A stretch of DNA of 64,000 nt from Paraclostridium hominis (lineage in GTDB: Bacteria > Bacillota > Clostridia > Peptostreptococcales > Peptostreptococcaceae). The notes below the pieces were generated by a model, which was not told the origin of the DNA, did no database searches, and was given only the letters and a program-made list of their open reading frames with translations. Both the position numbers and the translations under genes were made by a program. Each line of letters starts with the position of its first letter. The stretch's first letter is position 1. The stretch spans positions 248,001 to 312,000 of the forward strand of contig NZ_JACRWD010000001.1 in assembly GCF_014306135.1 (NCBI RefSeq), read 5' to 3'. Below are positions 1-7,707 of this stretch, in pieces.

Positions 1-194
1 TTATAACTTCTTAAGGATATTAAACAAATTTGTTCTAGTATAATTTCAAATATAAATGATATGCAAATTATTTTTTCTATTAAATAGCTATACGGAAGTA
101 GGTTTTTAGTTAATTTAGGTAATGAAAATAGAAATATAGCAACAAATATTAGAATTATTAAGTGTTGAGTAGAAAATACAAAACTAGGATTCAA
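1..194 (-). CDS. N-terminal fragment of a membrane protein (possibly YwaF/TMEM164-like), runs off window
   Basis: The minus strand is open from a TTG at 194-192 to the window edge, giving 64 residues with no stop. The TTG is preceded by a strong Shine-Dalgarno core (complement of the run of C at 201-206) at 6 nt spacing, and a stop lies just upstream in frame. The product begins MNPSFVFSTQHLIILIF and has two hydrophobic stretches, so it is a membrane protein. The FSTQH motif ahead of the first helix resembles the start of YwaF/TIGR02206 proteins, but this is a weak family guess from a short fragment. It is divergent from the flavoprotein unit on the right. Confidence 0.45.
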   Translation of the reverse strand, partial: MNPSFVFSTQHLIILIFVAIFLFSLPKLTKNLLPYSYLIEKIICISFIFEIILEQICLISLRSY

Positions 195-405
195 GCCGTT
201 CCCCCCTAACTATTGGTTATGTAAAATAAAGATAAACATATAGTCATGTCCGTTTATACATTATATTCAGTACATACATAGATGATAATAAAATTTTAAA
301 ATTTATATAAATATTTAATTGTAACAAAATATTAATTAGTTAATAAATTAGTATTATAGAAATTAAAAAATAGACATTTAAAATTGATCTAAGGGAAGTG
401 ATTCT

Positions 406-1362
406 TTGAAAAGAATATGTATACAACCATGTGCAGATTGTGGTAGCAAGTATTGTCCATGTCATTTAGCGTATTCAGGGGATTGTATTCAGTGTAGTTT
501 AATTCAAGGCAGTAAAACGTGTGATTGTATATGGCAAGGGGTATGTATATACAATGAATTAGAGCACAATAAAAATGTAGCTTGTAATCAAAAGATTGAT
601 ACATTATGTGATGTTAAGGTAAAGAAAGAAATTTTAAAAGACATATATTTATTAGAAATAAAAACTCCTAAGAAGTTATTAGAAGAATTATTAAATCCAG
701 GGTCATATATACTTCTAAGAGGTAAAAATGAAATTGACTCAAAGTATAATGTACCTATATCTGTTATGGATGTAGATCTTGAAAATGAACTTTTAAAAGT
801 AGTTATAAAGGAAGTAGGACACAAAACTAAAAGTTTATTAAGTTCTAATGAGGTTTGGGTTAGAGGACCTTATTTAAATGGGGTACTTGGACTTAGAGAA
901 TTTAAGTTAACTACAAATAGTAATGTAGCTGTAATATTAAGTGGATTATCTCAAGTTAATGCTCCTAAAATAATAAAATATATTTTGAAAAATAATAATT
1001 ACGTAGAAGTATTTATAGATACAAGAAGAACTATAGTAGATGAAGTTATAGAAAAAATTAAAGATTTAAACGTTAATATTCACTTTATAAATACAAAAGA
1101 AGATGAAGAGCTAATAAAAGATTTCATAAGAAGAAATAATGTTAAGTTAGTATATAGTGGAGGGTTTAATTCATTTAATAAAGATATAATGAAATTAGTT
1201 GATAGCGTTGATGAAAATATTAGATTTGCTATAGCAAATAATAATTTAATTGTTTGTGGAGAAGGTATATGTGGGGGTTGTACAGTTGTAGTTGATGGAA
1301 AAAGAATAAAATCTTGTAAGGCTCAGATAAATGGAAGAGATTACTTGAAAAGTTTAAAATAA
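406..1362 (+). CDS. Cys-rich PyrK-like FAD/NAD(P)-binding iron-sulfur electron-transfer protein
   Basis: A 318-aa protein of the sulfide/dihydroorotate dehydrogenase electron-transfer (PyrK-like) group. The first ~50 residues carry about eleven cysteines (CADCGSKYCPCHLAYSGDC and following), an unusual N-terminal cluster likely to bind Fe-S or zinc. The middle is a ferredoxin-reductase-like FAD/NAD fold. The C-terminus has the [2Fe-2S] ligand pattern CGEGICGGCTV...C typical of PyrK. The start is TTG at 406 behind AAGGGAAGTG. It lies 34 nt before the FAD oxidoreductase at 1397, and the two are probably cotranscribed subunits. It is not part of a pyr operon here, so a role in orotate synthesis is unlikely. 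The substrate is unknown. Confidence 0.75.
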   Translation: MKRICIQPCADCGSKYCPCHLAYSGDCIQCSLIQGSKTCDCIWQGVCIYNELEHNKNVACNQKIDTLCDVKVKKEILKDIYLLEIKTPKKLLEELLNPGSYILLRGKNEIDSKYNVPISVMDVDLENELLKVVIKEVGHKTKSLLSSNEVWVRGPYLNGVLGLREFKLTTNSNVAVILSGLSQVNAPKIIKYILKNNNYVEVFIDTRRTIVDEVIEKIKDLNVNIHFINTKEDEELIKDFIRRNNVKLVYSGGFNSFNKDIMKLVDSVDENIRFAIANNNLIVCGEGICGGCTVVVDGKRIKSCKAQINGRDYLKSLK

Positions 1363-1396
1363 TATAATGTTTATATTGTTAAGGGGGGAATACAAA

Positions 1397-2680
1397 TTGG
1401 CAAAAGTAGTGGTTATAGGTGGAGGATGGGCTGGTTGTGCAGCCGCAATATCTGCAAAAAAAGCAGGTGCTGATGTTGTTTTGTTAGAAAGAACAGATTT
1501 ATTGTTAGGACTTGGTAATATTGGCGGGATAATGAGGAATAATGGTAGATATACAGCAACAGAAGAAGCCATAGTATTAGGTGCTAGTGAATTATTTGAA
1601 TTAACAGATAAATATTCTACACATAAAGACATGGATTTCCCGGGACATAAGCACTCTACTATATATAATGTTACAGAAATAGAGAAACCTGTAAGAGAAA
1701 AAATATTAAATATGGGTATTGATGTAAGATTTTTTGCTAGAGTGGTTGATGTTAAGTTAAATGGTAAAAAAATAGAGTCAGTTATTCTAGAAGATGGTGA
1801 AATTATAAGTGGAGATTCATTTGTGGAGACAACTGGTTCATCAGGACCTATGGGCAATTGCGCCAAGTATGGAAATGGTTGTGCTATGTGTGTGCTAAGA
1901 TGTCCATCTTTTGGTGGTAGGGTTAGTATAACTGCTAAATGTGGTGTTGAGGATATGGTTGGAAGAAGAAATACTGGAGAACTTGGCGCATTTAGTGGGT
2001 CTATGAAACTTTTAAAAGAAAGTTTAGGTGAAGATATACAAAAGGATTTAAATGAAAAAGGGTGTGCAGTAGTACCTTTACCTGAAGAACTTATAAATAC
2101 TGAAAAGCTTGATATTAAGGTTTGTCAGCAGTACTCTCTTCCTGAGTTTGCTAAAAATTTAGTTTTAATAGATACAGGTCATGCAAAACTTATGGCTCCA
2201 TTTTATCCACTTGAAAAATTAAGAAAAATTCCAGGATTTGAAGGTGCTATAATAGTAGATCCATACTCAGGAGGAAAAGGAAACTCTATAAGATATTTAT
2301 CTGTTGCTCCAAGGGATAATTATATGAGAGTTACAGGAGTTGATAATTTATTTGTTGGAGGAGAAAAGAGTGGATTCTTTGTAGGTCACACAGAAGCTAT
2401 ATGCACAGGTTCTTTAGCAGGGCATAATGCAGCTAGAAATTCAATAGGTATGTATTTGTTACAACTTCCTACGAGCATAGCTATAGGCGATTTTATTGCT
2501 TGTGCTAATAAAGAATTAGGTAAAGAAGGTGCAGATAGATTAAAGTTTACTTTTGCTGGTAGTGTTTACTTTAACAGAATGAAAGAATTAGGATTTTACA
2601 CTACTGATAAAAAGGTAATAGAAGATAGAGTAAAAAAAGCTGGATTAGAGGGTATATTTAATAAAAAAATTATAAAGTAA
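1397..2680 (+). CDS. FAD-dependent oxidoreductase, partner of the PyrK-like protein
   Basis: A 427-aa flavoprotein. The N-terminus MAKVVVIGGGWAGCAAA is a classic Rossmann dinucleotide-binding motif, followed by a basic/acidic strand (VVLLER). A cysteine-rich segment (GNCAKYGNGCAMCVLRCP, about residues 155-172) suggests metal or redox chemistry. The C-terminal part contains GVDNLFVGGEKSG, typical of the GidA/TrmFO-like flavoprotein fold. An ATG 30 nt upstream is in frame, but TTG at 1397 is preferred because AGGGGGGAA sits 6 nt before it and the motif then starts at residue 2. It forms an operon with the upstream electron-transfer protein and ends at a strong hairpin terminator. The physiological substrate cannot be told from sequence. 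Confidence 0.75.
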   Translation: MAKVVVIGGGWAGCAAAISAKKAGADVVLLERTDLLLGLGNIGGIMRNNGRYTATEEAIVLGASELFELTDKYSTHKDMDFPGHKHSTIYNVTEIEKPVREKILNMGIDVRFFARVVDVKLNGKKIESVILEDGEIISGDSFVETTGSSGPMGNCAKYGNGCAMCVLRCPSFGGRVSITAKCGVEDMVGRRNTGELGAFSGSMKLLKESLGEDIQKDLNEKGCAVVPLPEELINTEKLDIKVCQQYSLPEFAKNLVLIDTGHAKLMAPFYPLEKLRKIPGFEGAIIVDPYSGGKGNSIRYLSVAPRDNYMRVTGVDNLFVGGEKSGFFVGHTEAICTGSLAGHNAARNSIGMYLLQLPTSIAIGDFIACANKELGKEGADRLKFTFAGSVYFNRMKELGFYTTDKKVIEDRVKKAGLEGIFNKKIIK

Positions 2681-2686
2681 CTTACA

Positions 2687-2714
2687 GGTGGTAACAAATT
2701 GTTACCGCCTTTTT
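2687..2714 (+). terminator. Rho-independent terminator of the flavoprotein operon
   Basis: Stem GGTGGTAACAA / TTGTTACCGCC (one G-T pair) followed directly by TTTTT. Confidence 0.85.
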
Positions 2715-2851
2715 AAGGTTTAAAGAATATGAATATGCAATATAAATACAAAAAATTGATTTACAGATTATGGGCAGGTAAAATGGCTAAATACTGTATT
2801 TTAGTACAAAAATTTAAATAAAATTAATAAAAAATACAAATAAGCACATAA

Positions 2852-2869
2852 AATTACAAAATTGTAATT
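2852..2869. promoter_or_regulatory. 18-bp palindrome in the dlt promoter region, candidate operator
   Basis: AATTACAA-AA-TTGTAATT, with perfect 8-bp arms and a 2-bp centre. It overlaps a plausible -35 (TTGAAT at 2868-2873, 17 bp before TAATAT at 2891). The 16-bp core recurs exactly at 12678-12693. The TACA/TGTA half sites resemble BlaI/MecI-type operators, but the cognate regulator is unknown. Confidence 0.5.
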
Positions 2870-2879
2870 GAATATATTG

Positions 2880-2919
2880 CTCTAAAGTAATAATATATTT
2901 ATAGATTATTACTTTAGAG
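2880..2919 (+). promoter_or_regulatory. 15-bp perfect inverted repeat covering the dltD ribosome binding site
   Basis: CTCTAAAGTAATAAT (2880-2894) and its exact reverse complement (2905-2919) are separated by 10 nt. The second arm ends inside the Shine-Dalgarno sequence (AGAGGAG) of dltD. It could act as a translation-blocking RNA hairpin or as a DNA operator around the -10/start site. If the promoter suggested at 2868-2896 is correct, the first arm is only partly transcribed, which favours an operator. Confidence 0.55.
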
Positions 2920-2929
2920 GAGTATAAAT

Positions 2930-4120
2930 ATGAAAAAATTAACTTATTTCATTATACCACTATTAATAGGAGGTATATTTTTATTTGGATTAAATAAATT
3001 CCTCGATAATAAAATCGATGAATTACTAAAAGATAAGGATTTAGTTCCTATTATGAATGATTCTTTAAGCAATATAAAAGACAAAGGAATTATTGCAAAT
3101 AATTATTTCTTAAAAAACCATGATATTATGATGTTAGGATCATCAGAATTAGGACATTCAACAAAACAACATCCAACATATTACTTTAATACTAATAGAA
3201 GTAAAAATGGAGTATTTACTATTGGTAGAGCATATACTCAAAGTTTACAAGATGCAACTATCATAGGAAGTGTAAATCCTAATATAAAGGATAAAAAAGT
3301 TGTTTTACTAATCTCAATGCAATGGTTTATGGATAGAGAAGGAGTTACACCACATCATTATCAAGCTAGATTTTCTCCAACTCAATTTTATGCATTTTTA
3401 AATAATCCTGATATATCAAAAGCAAATAAATTAAAGTTTGCAAAAAGAGCAAGTAAATTGTTAGTTGGATCAGGGGAGTATAAACCAGAAGCTGTATATG
3501 CAAAGTTATACGATTCTAACTCATTAATTTCTAAAATTGAAAAGTTTTTATTAGCTCCTTATTTTGAGGGAAGAAAATTCTTTGTAACTCTTAAGGAGAA
3601 AGGATTGTTATATGAGAAATTAATTACTTTAAAAAATAAAAAAGAAGTAAAACCAGGGAAACCTATTGATTGGAATAAAGAAACAGAAAAAGCTATAGAA
3701 GATGCTAAAAAAAGAGTAGGTAAAAATGATTTATGTATAGATAAAATCTATTACAAAAAGAATTTTGGACATAACTTAGATAAAGTAAGAGGAAAATATA
3801 AAGACGTTAATTTGTTAAAATCAAAAGAATTCTTTGATTATAAACTTACACTAGATGTATGCAAAAATTTAGGTATTAAACCTGTAATAGTAATGATACC
3901 TGCTATGGACAAATTCTATAATGTAACAGGAATATCTACAAAAGAAAGACATGAATTTTACGATAAGGCAGAAAAAATTGCACAAAAAGAAGGTTTTGAT
4001 GTAATAGACCTAAGAGAAAAGGAAACAGAGAAATACTATTTAAGAGATGTAATGCATCTTGGTACGAAGGGATGGGTAGATGTTTGTGAAAAATTATTTG
4101 AAAAATTTAATCAGCAATAA
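2930..4120 (+). CDS. dltD: DltD, D-alanyl-lipoteichoic acid transfer protein
   Basis: A 396-aa membrane-anchored protein that moves D-alanine onto teichoic acids outside the membrane, lowering surface negative charge. It has an N-terminal signal-anchor helix (about residues 5-22) and then an SGNH-like extracellular domain with MMLGSSELGHS (nucleophile Ser71/72) and a C-terminal RDVMHL that supplies the Asp373/His376 pair. The length is normal for DltD. It is first in the operon, unlike the Bacillus dltXABCD order, and is followed by dltX, dltA, dltB and dltC. Starts at ATG with GAGGAG spacing 7. A palindrome and an inverted repeat precede it, suggesting regulated expression, known in related species to respond to cationic peptides. 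Confidence 0.95.
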   Translation: MKKLTYFIIPLLIGGIFLFGLNKFLDNKIDELLKDKDLVPIMNDSLSNIKDKGIIANNYFLKNHDIMMLGSSELGHSTKQHPTYYFNTNRSKNGVFTIGRAYTQSLQDATIIGSVNPNIKDKKVVLLISMQWFMDREGVTPHHYQARFSPTQFYAFLNNPDISKANKLKFAKRASKLLVGSGEYKPEAVYAKLYDSNSLISKIEKFLLAPYFEGRKFFVTLKEKGLLYEKLITLKNKKEVKPGKPIDWNKETEKAIEDAKKRVGKNDLCIDKIYYKKNFGHNLDKVRGKYKDVNLLKSKEFFDYKLTLDVCKNLGIKPVIVMIPAMDKFYNVTGISTKERHEFYDKAEKIAQKEGFDVIDLREKETEKYYLRDVMHLGTKGWVDVCEKLFEKFNQQ

Positions 4121-4226
4121 ATATTTAATGATGAGTATCTGTTTTACCGTAATTATAATTGCGGCTATATTAGTACTGACATTTACTCCATTTAAGGAAT
4201 TACCATTTATATACAATGAATTTTAA
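4080..4226 (+). CDS. dltX: DltX, small membrane subunit of the D-alanylation machinery
   Basis: A 48-aa ORF in another frame that overlaps the last 41 nt of dltD and ends 16 nt before dltA. It has a basic N-terminus, one transmembrane helix (about residues 17-36, SICFTVIIIAAILVLTFT) and the C-terminal ending PFIYNEF. That ending is the hallmark F-x-Y-x-x-F motif of DltX, whose C-terminal Tyr is reported to take part in D-alanyl transfer with DltB/DltD. ATG at 4080 lies 9 nt after GAAGG; alternatives are GTG 4086, TTG 4098 and ATG 4128, all giving the same helix and tail. DltX is commonly missed by annotation because of its size. Confidence 0.88.
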   Translation: MFVKNYLKNLISNKYLMMSICFTVIIIAAILVLTFTPFKELPFIYNEF

Positions 4227-4242
4227 TAAGGAGGATTAAGTA

Positions 4243-5757
4243 ATGAAAATTATTGAAGGTATAAAAAAGTATGCAAGCACAGATAGAATAGCATTAAAAT
4301 GTAATGAAGAAACTCTTTCTTACAAAGATTTAGATAAGTATTCAGAAGCAATAGCTTTATACTTAAAAGATATTTATAAAGAAGAAAATACACCAATAGT
4401 TATATATGGAAATAAAGAAAATCTTATAATGGCTTGTATGATAGGGGCTTTAAAGTCAGGAAGAGCGTATGTTCCTCTTGATATAAGTTTTCCTTTAGAT
4501 AGAGTTTTTGAAGTAACAAAAGAAGTTAAGCCTAAAGTAGTGTTTAACTTTAGTGAAGAAAGTAACTTTGGAGATTTAAATGTAATTGATGAAGATAAAC
4601 TTAAATGTATAATAAAAGAGTACGAAGGAAAAACAATAGATCAAAGTAATTGGGTAAAAGAAGATGAAAATGCTTATATATTATTTACATCAGGAAGTAC
4701 TGGAAAACCTAAAGGAGTTCAAATAAGTTCAAACAACTTAGATAGCTTTGTTGATTGGATTAGTACTTATTTAAAAATTGATGGAAGTGAGAAGGTAATT
4801 ATGAATCAAGCTGCATATTCGTTTGACCTTTCAGTAACATCAATATACCCAGGATTAGTTCATGGGGCTACATTATTTTCTTTATCAAAGAAAGTATTAG
4901 CAGATTATAAAGAGTTATTTAATCAATTTGAAAAATCAAATATGTCAATTTGGGTTTCAACACCGTCATTTGCAGGTGTATGTGTAACAGAAAATAGTTT
5001 TAATCATGAAATGTTACCAAAATTAGAATCTATGATATTTATAGGTGAAGCTTTACCAAAGAGTTTAACTAAAGAGCTTTTAGAAAGATTCCCAAATACA
5101 AGGGTTATAAATGGATATGGGCCAACTGAGGCAACTGTCGGAGTTAGTGTAAATGATATGACACAAGAATTAATTGATGATGAAAAGAGTCTTCCAGTTG
5201 GATATCCTATGGAAAATTGTAAAATTAAAATTATAGATGAAGATGGAAATGAACTTAAAGAAAATGAAAAAGGGGAAATTGTAATAATAGGGCCTTCAGT
5301 ATCTAAGGGATACTTTAATAATAAAGAAAAAACTGATGAAGTCTTTTATTATGACGAAATAAATGGAGTTAAACATAGAGCTTATAAAACTGGAGATATG
5401 GGTTATATGTTAGGAGGAAATATATATTATTGTGGAAGAAAAGACTTCCAAATAAAATTAAATGGATTTAGAATTGAAATAGAAGATATAGAAAATAACT
5501 TAAGAAAAGTTGATAATGTAAAAAATGCTATAGTTCTTCCTGTTTATAAGAATGAAAAAATTGCTTATTTAAAAGGTATTGTAGAATTAAAAGAAGATAA
5601 TGAATTAGGCAATATTAAAAATGGTATGATAATCAAGAAGGAATTAGGAAAGTATATACCTTCATATATGATTCCAAGAAATATAAAAATTATAGATGAG
5701 TTTCCAACAAATATTAATGGAAAAATAGATAGAAAGAAACTTATGGAGGAAAATTAA
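4243..5757 (+). CDS. dltA: DltA, D-alanine--D-alanyl carrier protein ligase
   Basis: A 504-aa cytoplasmic adenylating enzyme that activates D-alanine with ATP and loads it on the phosphopantetheine arm of DltC. It shows the AMP-binding P-loop ILFTSGSTGKPKGV (about residue 150), the adenylation motif NGYGPTEAT, the hinge YKTGDMG and the C-terminal NGKIDRKKL with the catalytic Lys. The length matches the family. AAGGAGG lies 8 nt before the ATG. The stop overlaps the dltB start (TAATG), implying translational coupling. Confidence 0.96.
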   Translation: MKIIEGIKKYASTDRIALKCNEETLSYKDLDKYSEAIALYLKDIYKEENTPIVIYGNKENLIMACMIGALKSGRAYVPLDISFPLDRVFEVTKEVKPKVVFNFSEESNFGDLNVIDEDKLKCIIKEYEGKTIDQSNWVKEDENAYILFTSGSTGKPKGVQISSNNLDSFVDWISTYLKIDGSEKVIMNQAAYSFDLSVTSIYPGLVHGATLFSLSKKVLADYKELFNQFEKSNMSIWVSTPSFAGVCVTENSFNHEMLPKLESMIFIGEALPKSLTKELLERFPNTRVINGYGPTEATVGVSVNDMTQELIDDEKSLPVGYPMENCKIKIIDEDGNELKENEKGEIVIIGPSVSKGYFNNKEKTDEVFYYDEINGVKHRAYKTGDMGYMLGGNIYYCGRKDFQIKLNGFRIEIEDIENNLRKVDNVKNAIVLPVYKNEKIAYLKGIVELKEDNELGNIKNGMIIKKELGKYIPSYMIPRNIKIIDEFPTNINGKIDRKKLMEEN

Positions 5758-6905
5758 TGACTTTTTCACAATATGGAGATTATTTTTATCTTTATATATT
5801 ACTATTAACAGCAATACCTGCAATAATTTTAGGGTTAAGTGGTAAAAACATAAAATATTATGGTATGATAGCAAGTGCATTTATGATATTTTTAATAGTT
5901 GGAATAAATGTGCATTTATCATTTTTATTATGTTTTATAATAATTGAAGTTATAGTAGTTAAAGGGTATGAATATGTAAGGAAAAAAACTGATAATAAAT
6001 TTGTATATAGGCTATTTCTATTAGCATCAATGTCTCCAATAATAATTAATAAAATTTCACCATACACATCATTTGGAGTTATTGGATTTATAGGAATATC
6101 ATATTTAAATTTTAGAACAATACAAATGGTTATTGAAATTTATGATGGAGCAATAAAAGAAGTTAAAATATCTACAATGCTTTACTTCGTATTATTTTTC
6201 CCAACATTAAGTTCAGGGCCTATTGATAGATCAAGAAGATTTGAAAAAGACTTAGAAACAAAAATACCAAAAGAGGAATATATAAATGACTATTTAATTC
6301 CAGGAGTAAAAAAAATAGTTATGGGTATTGGATATAAATATGTAGTTGCATTTTTAGTTAACACATATTGGATGTCAAAAATACCATCTGAAATAAATTT
6401 TGTAAATGCTTTAAGTTATATGTATGCTTATAGTTTATATTTATTCTTTGACTTTGGTGGATATAGTTTATTTGCAGTAGGGACAAGTTATATATTTGGA
6501 GTAAAAGCTCCAGACAACTTTAATAAGCCTTTTATAAGTAAGGATATGAAAGAATTTTGGACAAGATGGCATATAAGTCTTTCAAGATGGTTTGGAGACT
6601 ATATTTTCTCAAGATATGTTATAGCGTCTATAAGAAAGAAAAGATTTAAAAAAAGAGCTACAGCATCTCATGTTGCTCAAATGATTACAATGATAGTTAT
6701 GGGATTTTGGCATGGGCTAACATGGTTTTATATTGTTTATGGAATATATCAAGGAGCAGCACTTGTTTTAACTGATATATATCAAAAGAAATCTAAATTT
6801 TATAAAAAGCATAAAAAAGAGAAGTGGTTTGAATGTGTGCAAATTGTACTAACATTCCATATTGCATGCTTTGGACTATTAATATTCTCTGGATATTTTG
6901 CTTAA
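5757..6905 (+). CDS. dltB: DltB, MBOAT-family D-alanyl transferase
   Basis: A 382-aa multi-pass membrane O-acyltransferase that takes D-alanine from DltC at the inner face of the membrane. The MBOAT signature histidines are present: His272 in RWHISLSRW and His319 in MGFWHGLTW, with the 47-residue spacing seen in characterised DltB proteins. About ten or more hydrophobic helices are visible. It starts at the ATG overlapping the dltA stop, and dltC follows 18 nt later. Confidence 0.96.
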   Translation: MTFSQYGDYFYLYILLLTAIPAIILGLSGKNIKYYGMIASAFMIFLIVGINVHLSFLLCFIIIEVIVVKGYEYVRKKTDNKFVYRLFLLASMSPIIINKISPYTSFGVIGFIGISYLNFRTIQMVIEIYDGAIKEVKISTMLYFVLFFPTLSSGPIDRSRRFEKDLETKIPKEEYINDYLIPGVKKIVMGIGYKYVVAFLVNTYWMSKIPSEINFVNALSYMYAYSLYLFFDFGGYSLFAVGTSYIFGVKAPDNFNKPFISKDMKEFWTRWHISLSRWFGDYIFSRYVIASIRKKRFKKRATASHVAQMITMIVMGFWHGLTWFYIVYGIYQGAALVLTDIYQKKSKFYKKHKKEKWFECVQIVLTFHIACFGLLIFSGYFA

Positions 6906-6923
6906 TTTAAGGAGGAATACAAA

Positions 6924-7154
6924 ATGCAAGAAACAGTTATAGAAATTTTTGAAGATGTTTTAGGATGTGACGAGATAAGAGAAGATTTAGATCTTAATTT
7001 ATTTGATGCAGGTCTTTTAGATTCACTAGCAATAATAGAAGTATTACTTGAAATTGAAGAAAGACTTGGTATAACACTTCAGCCAACAGATTTAGAAAGA
7101 AGTGATATGGCTACAGTAAATAATTTAACTAAGTTCTTAGAGGCAAGAAAATAA
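6924..7154 (+). CDS. dltC: DltC, D-alanyl carrier protein
   Basis: A 76-aa acyl-carrier-like protein. The phosphopantetheine attachment site is Ser34 in GLLDSLAII. It is acidic and helical, as expected. AAGGAGGAA precedes the ATG by 6 nt. It is the last gene of the dlt operon and is followed by a bidirectional terminator. Confidence 0.96.
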   Translation: MQETVIEIFEDVLGCDEIREDLDLNLFDAGLLDSLAIIEVLLEIEERLGITLQPTDLERSDMATVNNLTKFLEARK

Positions 7155-7194
7155 TAAGTGTAATTTTATTAAATAGGGTATTTTATTACAAATA

Positions 7195-7226
7195 AAAAAG
7201 GAGGAAGTAATTCCTCCTTCTTGTTT
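7195..7226. terminator. Bidirectional terminator between dltC and the convergent gene
   Basis: Stem AAGGAGGAA (7198-7206), loop GTAA, stem TTCCTCCTT (7211-7219), with an A-run on the left and a T-rich tail on the right, so it can serve both strands. Confidence 0.85.
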
Positions 7227-7528
7227 TATAATACATCACTATAATTCATGTACTCTACTATATCATTGTAAATTTCCACAACAGGAGCTATGTTTTTCAT
7301 AGTATTATCAAAGTATAACTTTATAACATCATCAGTTTTATAAAGTATTAAATCTTTGTTATCTTGATTTATAAATGATATTGTTTTTTCACTATTATAT
7401 TCATCTACATCAATAGTTTTTACTATGCAATTATGTTTACTTATTTTTGTTGCTATATTAAATAATAAATCATCACTACAATTATCTATTTGTAGTACTA
7501 AACAATGAAATGTAGTTTTAAAATTCAT
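7226..7528 (-). CDS. Hypothetical protein, 100 aa
   Basis: I do not recognise this protein. It is a small soluble polypeptide beginning MNFKTTFHC, acidic in the middle and C-terminus, with no signal peptide or transmembrane helix. The frame stays open 15 codons further upstream to a GTG, but the ATG at 7528 is preferred because GAGGAGG lies 6 nt ahead of it. It is convergent with dltC and divergent from murJ. Confidence 0.65.
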   Translation of the reverse strand: MNFKTTFHCLVLQIDNCSDDLLFNIATKISKHNCIVKTIDVDEYNSEKTISFINQDNKDLILYKTDDVIKLYFDNTMKNIAPVVEIYNDIVEYMNYSDVL

Positions 7529-7612
7529 GGGAAACCTCCTCGTATTAAGTCTAAATTTGGTATAAAATAACACCTTATAAGAATTTTAACACATTTGATA
7601 AGAAAAACAAAT

Positions 7613-7642
7613 TTGCAAAATGTATAAAAATGCATATATAAT
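7613..7642 (+). promoter_or_regulatory. Probable sigma-A promoter of murJ
   Basis: TTGCAA (7613-7618) and TATAAT (7637-7642) with an 18-bp spacer, 65 bp upstream of the murJ start. Confidence 0.55.
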
Positions 7643-7707
7643 ATATAAAATAGATTAGATATGGAAACAATTAATCTTATACTTACAATTTTAGAGGAGA
7701 GAGTTTT

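Noticed and set aside
2685..2712. GGTGGTAAC...ACCGCC resembles the T-box antiterminator sequence
   Set aside because: It is directly after a stop codon, lacks the T-box specifier stems and has no tRNA-related gene behind it. It is a plain terminator.
2727..2820. 30-codon ORF (MNMQYKYKK...) between the flavoprotein operon and dltD
   Set aside because: Weak ribosome binding site, no recognisable features, in an AT-rich gap.
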